A stretch of DNA of 64,000 bases from Boswellia sacra (taxonomy: Eukaryota > Streptophyta > Magnoliopsida > Sapindales > Burseraceae). The stretch spans positions 1 to 64,000 of the forward strand of contig SNVD02014515.1 of NCBI GenBank assembly GCA_013180625.2. Reading direction: 5' to 3'. Shown here piece after piece: positions 9,992-20,399 of the stretch. Positions within the stretch are counted from its first letter, which is position 1. Each line of letters starts with the position of its first letter. Below the pieces are notes generated by a model. It was not told where the DNA came from, ran no database searches, and worked only from the letters and a program-made list of their open reading frames with translations. Both the position numbers and the translations under genes were made by a program.

Positions 9992-10546
9992 CTATGAGTC
10001 GGGGATTTGCTTCCCATCCAGTTTTCTTATAAACTGGCAAACAGGGTCGTTTTTAGTCAGATTCCCTAGACTATAACACTGCAATTCATCACGAAATTGT
10101 GTCCATAGATTAAGCAATTCACGCTGAACAAGTCCACAAGAATGTGACTCGAGAGTTAACAAAACATTATCCAGCGACTCATTACTCAAACCATTCTTAA
10201 TAAATGAAAGTTTATCTTCTCTATTCCTGGACGCAAAACCTAATGAACGACAAGTCTGGTTACAATTCCATCTAGCACATTTATAACATACTTGTAACCT
10301 TTTCGCTCTTCGCCTCTTGGCGTAGTAGCTCTTTCCTAGACCAGGCATGTATTTTGCGAGATTAATGTCCGGCTCACCTGACAATCTCACCTTGGCTTCA
10401 ATAAGCCATCGGATATCCGCAGGCACATTTAGGAGCATCAACGCCCAAAGTCTAGTCATCCGTACTTTATAAATTTTAAACACAGCATTTTGAGGAAGTG
10501 AAGAAAAATATTTACGAAGGTTCGACAGAAAAATATCGGCATCCAT
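9992..10546 (-). CDS. Cysteine-rich basic protein resembling carlavirus-type nucleic-acid-binding proteins, retrotransposon-borne
   Basis: 184 residues from MDADIF; an in-frame ATG ten codons earlier (10576) is also possible. Near residue 70 a basic block, SYYAKRRRAK, runs into C-YK-C-ARWN-C-NQT-C (C-x2-C-x4-C-x3-C), followed by a FI-x-NG motif. A hydrophobic stretch with NVPADIRWLI comes before it. This order (hydrophobic N-terminal part, Y-A-K/R-R-R-R-A-K, Cys cluster, F-I-x-x-G) is what I recall for the small 3'-proximal cysteine-rich proteins of carlaviruses and relatives, which bind nucleic acid and can suppress RNA silencing. The Cys spacing is tighter than in those proteins and the C-terminal third is extra. 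It might instead be a plant zinc-knuckle protein. It is not a gag knuckle (CCHC). The frame is intact here and broken in the left copy. Confidence 0.5.
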   Translation of the reverse strand: MDADIFLSNLRKYFSSLPQNAVFKIYKVRMTRLWALMLLNVPADIRWLIEAKVRLSGEPDINLAKYMPGLGKSYYAKRRRAKRLQVCYKCARWNCNQTCRSLGFASRNREDKLSFIKNGLSNESLDNVLLTLESHSCGLVQRELLNLWTQFRDELQCYSLGNLTKNDPVCQFIRKLDGKQIPDS

Positions 10547-10980
10547 TGAAGAAGAGAAAAGGAGAGATATTACCAATAATGCGATTGAGTTTGTTCTTCT
10601 CCTAGATATGCACGTTTCAAACCTTCGGGCAATGGTTTCAGCTCCCCTTTAGATGTTTCCTCAAGCTGTTGCACAAATGAATTCGAAGTACGAGGTAATC
10701 AAATTAAACAAAAGAAAGGAAAAGAAAAGAGCAGAAACGAAACTAAAGACACATAAAAGAGATAACAACACCATAGCAAACAAAAGTCAAAAACAAGTAA
10801 AAGAAATATAAAAACAAATAAGACAGATGGCAAAGAGAGATAAAACCTGATCAATTTGATGGCCTATGAAAGGAATCTCCTCGAGACACAAAAATCGATC
10901 ATTATTACCTCATTTTATTTTTCTTTTTTTTTTTCAAAAAACATTGGGTTGCCTCCCAATAAGCGCTTGGTTTAACGTCC
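10547..10980 (-). other. Spacer between the pol remnant and the cysteine-rich ORF
   Basis: Non-coding and purine-rich on the plus strand. The hairpin-like TTGGGAGGCAACCCAA motif reads on the minus strand at about 10960-10944. It marks the sequence that normally follows pol in this class of element, so the missing pol has been cut out upstream of it. Confidence 0.5.
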
Positions 10981-12183
10981 TCAGCCCGACGTTGGTTCCA
11001 TCATGGGAGGATCCAATTTCTGTTGTGCTTCTCTTATGGGCTTGGATCCCTCTTCTAACAAGATACGGTCAATGCATATGGATGGGCCAAGGATGTCAAC
11101 AATTGTCCACTCAATAGCTATTTTGTCGTATGTAATATCCGGACGAGATTTTCTTCTTGTATTCGTGCAAGCCATTTCCATTGTAACTCGCAAAGTATCA
11201 TTCTCACCCAAGAAACCATAAATCAAATGATCTGGAAGTGACTTAAGCTCCAAGGTATTGGCTTTCATCACAGAAGGAAGAAGTTTCTCATTAGATAAAG
11301 GCAATTCAATGTACGAAACATCATACCTATGTGTGGTGATAGCTATAGTCTCATCCAAGCTTGTCACAGCTTCCTCCACTTCTTTAGACACTTGTATCAG
11401 CTTTCTTGGTTCTTTGAAACTTTCTATCCTTATGTGGTCACTAATAGCAACATCCACTCCATTCTTGCGAGTTAACTCAAAACATTGTTGTGGCAAATAA
11501 TCAATAACGTCAACTGCAAAAAAAGAATGTAAGTCATTAGAGTACCTCATTTCCTCAAAAATATTAAAACACATCACCTTGCCATCAAACTCTATGGTCA
11601 GAGTGCCATCATGAAAATCAATCTTGGTTCCAGCAGTTTTCAAGAATGGTCTCCCTAAAAGAATCGGTGTTGGATTAGGGGATGTCTCATCCTCTATTTC
11701 AAGGACATAGAAGTTTGCTGGGGAAACCAATTGATTCACCTGCACAAGCACATCTTCCACAACACTTTGTAAGTTGAATTACAATACCAGTTTCCGCAAG
11801 GGGTCCAAGATTCAAGGAAGCATAAATAGAATAGGCATGACATTAATTGATGCTCCTAAATCTAACATAGCTCTTTCAAAATTGGTATTGCCAATGGTGC
11901 ATGGAATGGTGAACGTACCTGGATCTTTGCATTTCGGAGGAATTTTTCTTTGCAATACAGCTGAAACATTTTCCCCCACACTTACATTCTCATTTCCCTT
12001 TAACTTTCTCTTGTTGGTGCATAACTCCTTGAGAAATTTTGTACACCGAGGTACTTGCTCGATAAATCCCAGAAGTGTACATTTACCGTCGATTTTTGCA
12101 AAAAGTTCTAGGATTTCTGTCTTGTTTCCGTCTTCGATTTTTGCAAATCTTACTAGGAAAAAAGGGAGGAGAAACATATGAAG
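10981..12183 (-). pseudogene. gypsy protease and first residues of reverse transcriptase
   Basis: Two open stretches on the minus strand. 12177-11812 carries the end of gag and the protease active site LDLGASINVMP (DxGAS class). 11760-10981 carries the rest of protease (PILLGRPFLKTAGTK) and the linker to reverse transcriptase, ending in ICIDRILLEEGSKPIREAQ and a stop. The two are separated by a frameshift after NVMP and a short deletion near 11770. Everything after the first residues of reverse transcriptase is absent. The element could not copy itself. Confidence 0.8.
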
Positions 12184-12254
12184 GAATGAGAGTTATAGGA
12201 TTTACCTGAGAAGTCAGTGTTTTGTTCATGGTGGAAGTGGTGTCATCTCCTTCA

Positions 12255-12860
12255 TCAGTTTTGTGATTTCTTTGGCAGGACATCTAATTGCTCTTCATTT
12301 TGCAAAGTTATCGCACAAGAATTCTCGCTTGGATTGATCATCGTTTGACAAGATAATTCTTCTGAGCCTTGGCCCTCGAATTTGCTCATGCTAGTGGCCA
12401 ATTGTCCCATTTGATTTGCCAGGTTTTGGATACTTGCCCCAGTTTCCTGCTGGAATTGCATTGAGTTAGTGGCAAGTGCATTAACAATGTCCTGGAGAGA
12501 CATACCTGAGTTTTGTGAAGCTGGTTGCGGTGCTGGATGTGGCATTGGTGGTGGTTGCATTTGAAATGGTTGCTGCACTCTAGGGTGATTGAAACTTTGT
12601 TGCCGATTTGGTATCACATTTGGAGTGATTGGTTGATGATTCCAGTAACTGAAATTATGTTGATCTTCCCATCCAGCATTGTAAGTGCTAGAGAAAGGAT
12701 AATACCATTGCCTCGTTTGTCCTGGAAATCCACCCATGGCATTGGCTTGTTCCATATCTTCTTCTTGTAAAGTTGGAAACATATCCATTGGATGCTCCAT
12801 GGTAGAATATACCCCACATGCATAAGGTTTCTGCATATGTCCTACAGCCATATTTTCCAC
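12255..12860 (-). pseudogene. gypsy gag C-terminal fragment
   Basis: Open frame of about 200 residues with the composition of Athila/Tat gag C-termini: NAGWEDQHNFSYWNHQP, a Pro/Gln-rich segment, then a coiled-coil-like stretch SIQNLANQMGQLATSMSKFE and SENSCAITLQ. The N-terminal gag core is missing; only about 240 bp lie between it and the primer-binding site. It probably read on into protease originally. Now interrupted. Confidence 0.75.
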
Positions 12861-13099
12861 AAGAGAGGTTTTAGCTAAAATTATTAATATTTATTTTATT
12901 TAAACCAGAAAGTTTGTTGAAATGTTGGAGTGCTTTACCTCATTTAACTCTCCCGTATTGGGGCTCAAAATGCCGCTACTGAATTGATAGAAGTTACTGG
13001 GTACATTTTGTCTAAACACAAACAATCAAAAAAAAAAAAAAACAAACAAAAATATGAATCAACAATGAAAACAAAATAACAAATGGATTAGAAAATAAA

Positions 13100-13117
13100 T
13101 CCCCGGCAACGGCGCCA
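13100..13117 (-). promoter_or_regulatory. Primer-binding site complementary to tRNA-Asp
   Basis: The minus strand reads TGGCGCCGTTGCCGGGGA, 6 nt after the LTR end. This is a perfect complement to the 3' end of plant tRNA-Asp(GUC), as usual for Athila-type elements. The left copy has lost it. Confidence 0.9.
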
Positions 13118-13123
13118 AAAACT

Positions 13124-14538
13124 TGATGCGTTCGAAACTAGCAAGTATACTAGCCGCACAAGTAATAAAGTGATAAGTAAGATATCGTTCCCACGAGGAT
13201 TGATTCTAATTGAATTTGTTATTCGAAAGCGAAAACAAGAATAAATGGGGGGGTTTTGTTGATTGATTAACTAAACTCAATTCGAAAGCAAATGAAGAAT
13301 ACTACAATGCAAAGTTAAATCAATTGAGAGATACACAATAAAAGAAATCTGGTTAAGGGATTATTCTCTACCACAAGATATGGATTTGCGAATTAATTGT
13401 AGAATTGTCATCCAATTACACCATTGAAATTATCAACCGTAGATAACAACAAGCTCTGTTATCCCAATCTTTCCTTACTTTGTTGTTAAATAAAACAGGC
13501 TCTTTATTTAATCTCTATCCATTAAACAACCTAGAACAAGCTCTCTAAATTTAATTCAATGGATGCATTACAATAAGAAATATAGGTTGATCTAAGCAAT
13601 AAACACACAAGCTCGGATTATTTAACTTAGGTTGTATTCTCCAATTGCAATCTCTGATCACAATTTTGCTACTAAGGATTAGAAATTCAAGACAATTACG
13701 GATCAAGATTTCTAGTCTAGCAATAGACAATATCCAGATTATATTCAGTTGGCCACTCAAATACAATCCAGCAAGCAATCATAAGCATTAAACATGGGAA
13801 AATACAAGCAACTTCAATTAGAGAATTGGATAACAATTCCTTACACAATCAACTTCACAAAAACATATCAGGGGCTTTGAAATCACCCTCAACCAATTCA
13901 GATTCAGTTACACATGTTTAAGAACGTGGTAAATACAATACAACATGGAGACATTCCAGAAAATGAAAGGGAAGGGAAAAACTTAGCAAATTTGATGTAA
14001 TTCTCTTTGGATTGTAGTTCTTCCTCTTTCCAAGCTTCCTTTCTCCTTCAAGAACTCCAAGAGATGAAAGAATTCCAGAGCTGCAGCCTTCACCACGTTC
14101 TCCCCTCTTCAAGTTATGAAATAAAACCCTAAAATGTGTTTAAATACTCTGCTACAGTAACGTGCTACAGTGTCCCGTATTATACATGCTACAGTGATGT
14201 GTGGAATTACATTTCTACACTTCTTACACTGTTTTGATTACAACTTTCGGTACACTGAATGGATTCATAAACCGTAAATTTCTCCAAAAAGTAGACTTCG
14301 AGAGCTTTTCAACGGTATATGATATGTCATCGGGTTCATTGTATATCAATACAATTAAATCCGAGAAGATGGTTGACTAGCAGAGGTGAAAATGAAGGGT
14401 TTTACTCCATTTTTGTGCAAGTTGCTCCAAAACTCCTACAAACATCAAAACCACACAAAAACATAAAAATACCAAGGAATATAGCAAAGAAATATGGACG
14501 AATTGATATGAAAATGATATATAAATAGACACTTATCA
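13124..14538 (-). repeat. 5' LTR of right gypsy element
   Basis: 1415 bp, TGATAAGTG...CGCATCA on the minus strand. A TATTTAAA-like box (minus strand, near 14140) is preceded by three GCTACAGT repeats (about 14152-14203). It is the best-preserved LTR of the family in the window. Confidence 0.9.
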
Positions 14539-14539
14539 T

Positions 14540-15368
14540 GAAGCAAATCGTCATGCAGCTAACACAGAGTTAAATACTGAATCTTCACGCAGTCATGCAA
14601 TTCTAATCGTGAGCATCTATAATAAAGTTTTTATTTTATTTTATTTTATTATTCATTCTTAATTACGAAATAAATCTGAACTACTTAAATAGCTGAATTT
14701 TATTTGGTTTACAGGTTTATATTTGAAGATCCATTCATGAAAAAGTAGATGAAAATACTTCTCAAAGGAATGGTGCAAAAACTATACCTAGTAGTGGCAC
14801 ACCAATTATTAGAAAAAGCAAGTTGCTGATTGTAGATCTCGCTGGTTCAGAGAGGCTAGACAAATATGGTATATATGCTTTTAAATAATTCATATCTGTC
14901 CTCAAACTTGTTGCAATTCTAGAGATGCCAAGTGGGTTTAACATAATTTATTATTTTTTGAAGTTTAATATGAATATAAAATTATGTTTTATATTTATCA
15001 TTGTGCTATATATTTTTGTTTTATGTTATGTTCAATTTATTAAAATTTTATATCATTTTATTTATGTGCCCAGTTTGACATTCCTAGGCAATTCCACCAT
15101 TCTTTCTGGTTTCTTTTTGTATGTGTGTGTGTGGTTTTTTTTTTTTTTTATAAGCACAAGATGGAAAATTACTTATTTAGGCTTTAAGAACCTCTCTGAT
15201 TATTTCTCTTTGTTCCAGGTAGTGAAGGTGCCTTGCTTGAAGAGGCTAAGTTCATTAATCTTTCCCTTACTTCCCTTGGCAAATTTATAAATGCTTTGGC
15301 TAAGAACAGTCCACATATACCAACAAGGGATTCTAAATTGACAAGATTGCTTTGCGACTTTTTTGGAG
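14540..15368 (+). pseudogene. Armadillo-repeat-type kinesin (ARK/KIN-UB-like) motor fragment
   Basis: Three exons of a kinesin motor domain. Exon A is 14540-14608 (EANRHAANTELNTESSRSHA, switch I SSRSH). Exon B is 14715-14868 (KSKLLIVDLAGSERLDKYG, switch II DLAGSE). Exon C is 15219-15368 ([20 protein letters not shown], then [14 protein letters not shown]). All junctions obey GT/AG and keep frame. The wording LNTESSRSHAI and RDSKLTRLL fits plant armadillo-repeat kinesins. Exon B has an in-frame TGA at 14724-14726, where Lys or Arg is expected. The gypsy LTR ends two bases before exon A, so upstream exons, if they exist, lie left of the window. The following exon (TARTSL region) is not seen. 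A dead gene or gene fragment. Confidence 0.85.
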
Positions 15369-15849
15369 GTCATCCCAAAATTCCTTATATTTTTCTCTTT
15401 CTGTAATGAATTATTATCAAAGTAGGGAGAGATTTGTGGATAAATACCTACTTGATCTAACATTTTGATTTTTTTACACCATAATTTGTTCTTGTACTTT
15501 GCTATCTTGAGTTATAGTATTGGTTCTATATTGTAATTAGTAGAATGGTTAAAGCTTGCAATAGTTTTTAGTAACTACATATTACTGCTTAGATATATTC
15601 ATTGGTTGTCTAGAAAGACTTTTTTCAAATCATATATTAATTGAACTTTTGTCATTGTGGAGTAACATTTGTGCTAATCTTATAATAAACTTATATTTTC
15701 TAGATTAAACCTTCCATATTTTTTATTATCTGTATGTCACACATTTTGCGGTATTCTTGTAAACCTCTGTTTTCCTTATCCTATCTTAATAAAATTCATT
15801 GCTAATCAAATAATTCAATTTATTTGTTATTTGTATACGAATATATTCT

Positions 15850-15955
15850 TATAGATGTAATGAATTGCTTGAAAACAAAAACAGGTTCCAAAAAGTTTTG
15901 GTTATAGATGTATTGAATTGCTTGAAAACGAAAACAGGTTCCAAAAAATTTTTGT
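15850..15955. repeat. 53-bp tandem duplication
   Basis: Two adjacent 53-bp units starting TATAGATGTAATGAATTGCT (15850) and TATAGATGTATTGAATTGCT (15903), differing at only a few positions. Located just before the CACTA remnant. Confidence 0.8.
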
Positions 15956-15974
15956 TAAAAAAGATTCTACACTT

Positions 15975-16394
15975 TTTATGGCGGGTCATGTAATTGCTGT
16001 AAATAGAAACAACAACCTTTTACGATGGACTGACAAACCATCATAAATAAGTTAGACCACACCACAATAACCTTTTACGGTGGGTTGACCAACCGCCGTA
16101 AATTAATTAGACCACACCACAACCATTTATGACGGGCGTCGTGACCGCAGTTAAAGACCTTTTACGGCAGGCTAACAAACCACTGTAAATAAATTAGACC
16201 ACACCGCAACCATTTACAGCGGGCGTCGTGACTGCGGTTAAAGACCTTTTACAACGGGCCAAAACCGCTGTAAAAAGTCAAATTGCTTTTTACGGCGCCA
16301 CTTTATACGGTGGGCTAAAACCGCCATTGGACCGCCATAGAAGACCTTTTACCGCGGTTTTGGCCAGCCGTAAAAGGTCTATTTTCTTGTAGTG
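15975..16394. mobile_element. CACTA (En/Spm) transposon remnant
   Basis: The right end, read on the minus strand, is CACTACAAGAAAATAGACC, the standard plant CACTA terminus, ending at 16394. Inside are many subterminal repeats of the type TTTTACGGCGGTTTT and ACCGCCGTAAA in both orientations. No CACTA start is visible on the left, so it is truncated. No transposase. Confidence 0.75.
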
Positions 16395-16649
16395 AAAGTA
16401 ATTGCCTACATCACAACAATTAATATTATAAGATTTTGGATGGAAACAGATGGAAAAAATCTAGCTTGGCTAATGACGGAAAATCCATTGTTGCTTAATA
16501 AATTTCCTTTGATTGCGGAAGAATCTATTCATCTATGGAAGGAAATTCTGTGAGATCAAGACCTGGAGATGAAATGTTTGACTTGGATGTATCCTTGTAA
16601 GAAAAAAAGTCCTTATTGAAGACTACATGTCGAGAGATAAAAACCCTCT

Positions 16650-18950
16650 TTATTTCTGGTTCCAATCATGGATAACCCTTATGTAAAGGACTATATCCAA
16701 TGAAAACACACGGATAAGTTCTTTTAACAAATTTGGAATTGTTTTGATGTCTTGAAGAGGGAAAACACTGATGACCAAGAACATGTAAGCCGTTATAATA
16801 TGGAGATCGATTATATAACCTCTGATAACGACATTCATTTGCAAGAATAGAAGAAGGCAATAGACTGACAAGATAAATAGCTGTAAGGAAAACATCAACC
16901 CATAAGTACAGAGGTCAATTTGCATGAAAATTCATTGTTAGTCCCATTTCAACAATATGGTGTTGTTTCTACTCAGCTATATCGTTTTTTCTAGAGTTCC
17001 TAGACAAGAGATGATCATTTTAATTCCACATGTGACAATATGATTATGGAAGGAATTAGAATTGAACTCACCTCCATCATCACACTGGAAAATTTTTATA
17101 CGTCTATCAAATTGATTTTCAACCAACATTTCAAAATTTTTAAAGCATTCAAAGAAATCAGATTTCATCTTTAAAGGATATAGCCAAGTAAATCAGGAAT
17201 AATCATCAATAAAAATTGCATAGAACCAAAATCTCTTATTTGAATTTATATGAGCAGGACCCCAAAGTTCACAATGAATTTTATCTAGAGGAGACTTTGA
17301 AATTTCATTTATGGAAGTGAATGGTTGCTTGCAACTCTTCCCCATTTGACAACTAAAACAAATTATAGGTTTAGCAAATCCAATGAGTAACATCAATAAA
17401 TCTTCTTTCCTTCAATAAGCAAAGTATCTTGGAATTAGGATGTCTAAGCTGTTGATGCCAGATTTGAGAAGAAGCACCTCCCTTTGTTGTTGTATTAAAA
17501 GCTGCTTGAAAACTTCCATCTAAAGTATAGAGTGGACCTCTTTAATGCCCTCTCACTATCACCTTTTGGCTTTGATCCTTAATCATAAAATTAGAAGCAG
17601 TAAATTAAAAAGAGCAAGAATTATCTTTAGCGAACTTTCCAACAGATAATAATTTCTTTTTCATTTCGGGGGCCATTAAGATATCTTTTAAATTTAATGT
17701 TCCATCTTTAGTTTTCATATGAACATCTCCAGTGTGAGATATGGGTAATGCATTTCCATTTTTGACAAAAATCGTATCCGTACCATGATATTTTCGAAGT
17801 CGAGAGAAATTACCTACATCATTTGTCATGTGAAAGGTGGCTCTTGAGTCAACATAGAACGATAAATCATGATCATCCAAAGATAATTTAGCAAGAACTT
17901 GAGGAATGTCTTTGGACTGATAAGAATGATCAAACCTGTACCAATAATCTATTGCAAGATGATTAGCTCTTCCGCAAATTTGACAAGAAATTTTACTTTC
18001 AATACTAGCTGAGTATTGTTGTTGTTGTCCAGAAAAATTTCCTCCTTTGCCTTGTCCAAAATTGTGTGATTGAAGCGTGTAATTTTAGCCTGCCTATGCT
18101 CATTATTCGTATTAAAGCATCCTACAGGAGTAAAACCTTTGCCTCTTGAATTAAATCATCCACCATGATTTCGTCGACCATGAACACGTTGTTCGAAGAA
18201 GGCTTATGCATATTCCAAAGCATATTTCTCTTCATCCTTTTGAGCCTTTAATGATTGCTCATATGCCTGTAAAGCAAGAATAATTGATTAAAACATGGAT
18301 ACGGAGGCTTAGCCAACATTGCCAATCTGAAATCATTACATTGTGGTCCTAATCCCCGTGACAATTTGAAGACTTTGTCAATATCAGATATTGGTTTTCG
18401 AATGGCAACAAGACTACCACACACATATTTGAAATCTTTCAAATACTTTTTTACAGATTGTGATCCCTTCTTGAGAGTTCCAAGTATTACAGAAGCAAAT
18501 TCTCTTAAATTGTTGTCCAAATTTGATAGGTTGTTTCTCCTCTAAAAACTATGCTTAAGCCTCTTCAATCATGGTGCCAAGAAACCAAGAGGTCAAAAGA
18601 CCATCGTTGTTCAGCCATGTTTCGAAGATTGGATTAGCAACTTTTTCTCCAATTTTATCTTCTATTTCCTCAACAAGTTGATCATCATCTGTGGGATCAT
18701 GAAGGACTCTAAGGCTACGAACAAGAGGAAGGACTTGAGAACGCCACAATAAATAATTATCTTTATTGAGTTAATTTGATAGAAACTAGGCTAGAAAATT
18801 GGTGAAACGATTGAATGTTTAGCATAGGTTCTTGTCTTGGTTTTTCAGATGAGGAGGATGATTTGGTAGCTAATGACATGGTTATGCAGCTTATGATTTT
18901 AGACTCTGATACCATGAAAAAATATTTTTAACAAAGAATTGCTAAGGAAG
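16650..18950 (-). pseudogene. Decayed Ty1/copia element, gag to integrase only
   Basis: Minus-strand pieces in order. Primer-binding site TGGTATCAGAG at 18914-18904. Gag (18749-18248). Protease with the active-site region FYVDSRATFHM, where DSGA is usual (17880-17605). Integrase zinc region CFSCQMGKSCKQPF and catalytic segments IHCELWGPAH and IFQCDDGGEF (17396-16977). Integrase C-terminus PCVFIGYSPLHKGYP (about 16670). Frameshifts and stops separate all pieces. Reverse transcriptase and RNase H are absent. Sequence above 18917 is probably its 5' LTR, but I cannot fix the far end. Confidence 0.7.
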
Positions 18951-19552
18951 CACACTATTTTCATTTACTTGTCAAGTATTTTATACAAAATGACAAAATG
19001 TGCAAGCATATAAATAAGAGAAAAATCAATGACTGAATCAACATTTATTAGGAAGAAATTATGCAAAAATTTTGTTGCACGATTCCCGAAGTAATGGTAT
19101 AATTCTCTGTTGTGATTATGTTGATTGAATACAATATTTGCTATAGTAATGACTTGATATCTGCTGAGTAATGACTTGATTTTATTTCCTTTGCACATTT
19201 TTCTCTCAATGTCTATTTTGTTTATGTTATTTGAAGACTTGGAGAAGAAATTAACTGAGGAAAGGCAAAGAATTGACACACTAGCTAGGCCATGTGAGGA
19301 ACGTTTTTTGATAATTAGTCATTTGTAAATTTGTATATGGTCTTTGTTTGGATTTCTAGTTTGTATTTCTCTCTTGTTTCTTCCTAACATATGTTGTCCT
19401 GCGTTGGATTTTCTTCTATATCTAGCAATCCTCAAAGGCCTACGAATCTTAATTAAGGGGAAAAAAAACTTTGCTTGAATTTTACTTTTCATCATTATAC
19501 ACTTTTTATGACAATTTCTTTCTCCGTGACTTAGAAAACAATACACATTTAT

Positions 19553-20119
19553 TGTTGGAGTTTTGGCTCTTTAGCCATTTGTATGTGCGTGCAAGGATCC
19601 CACATGGAGCGGGAGTCAATGTGTTGGAGAGGCTTGAGCTTATAAATTAAAGCCAAGTCTTCTCATTTATGTGTCTCATTGAAATTCTCCTTTACCCCCC
19701 AATATTTGTAAGGTCCAATATAAGACCTCATAGTTCATGGGCCTTTTCATTAGGGACCTTAAAGTTTGTAACATTTGTTTTTCCCTTTTGATTTTGGGTA
19801 TTTGTAGTATTACCAAATTGTTTGGATAATTATGGTTTGGCTCAACTGTTTGGGTAATTACGGTTTGACCCAATAGTTGTGGTATTTGTATTATGACCCA
19901 AAAGTTTGTAATTCTCTTTGAAGATAGTGAAAGGTTTCTTCAGCGGCACCGAAGACGTAGGTAACAATACCAAGCCTCGTTAAATCTTCGTGTTCTTTCT
20001 ATTTCTGCATTGTTGGTTAATTCGTTACCTCTTTAGTTACTATTATATTAAATTATCTGGCATAGTTTGTGGTTGTGCAATTGGTTGTGTTGATGGCATC
20101 GCTTCCGTATTGCGCAACA
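19553..20119 (+). repeat. 5' LTR of copia element
   Basis: Pairs with 23810-24377. Starts TGTTGGAGTTTTGGCTCTTT and ends TATTGCGCAACA. Confidence 0.9.
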
Positions 20120-20399
20120 ATTAGTATTAGAGCCTAAGGTTTTGGGTAGTGAGTGACTATTTCATCGAAACACTTACTACTATTCTAGGCTGTTAAGTTT
20201 GGATTGCTAATTATTGAATATAATAGTCTGTTGGAGCTTGGTTATTTGTGATTTGTGTATCAAGCTTATTTGTGAGAGGTAGTGAAGGCATAATCATTAA
20301 CTGTATCAGAGAAGACAGTGACTGTGACAAATGCAAAAATAGATGCATTGACAATGAGAGGTCGTAGTCAAAGTATGAAACCAAGAAAAAGGAGAAAAT

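Larger units (their letters stand above)
7199..14538 (-). mobile_element. Non-autonomous Ty3/gypsy (Athila/Tat-type) element, right copy, LOG-carrying
   Basis: On the minus strand the order is 5' LTR (14538-13124), primer-binding site, partial gag, protease, the first residues of reverse transcriptase, cysteine-rich basic ORF, 67-bp repeats, intact LOG ORF, 3' non-coding region. Reverse transcriptase stops shortly after ICIDRILLEEGSKPIREAQ, and RNase H and integrase are missing. The two foreign ORFs sit where the rest of pol would be. The 3' LTR is not present on this side. The 5' LTR abuts a kinesin exon at 14540, so the element family inserted into that gene. Confidence 0.85.

Noticed and set aside
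19228..19303. EDLEKKLTEERQRIDTLA frame, considered as a later coiled-coil exon of the kinesin
   Set aside because: Charged coiled-coil wording is suggestive, but I cannot match it to the kinesin stalk, and splice sites are unclear.
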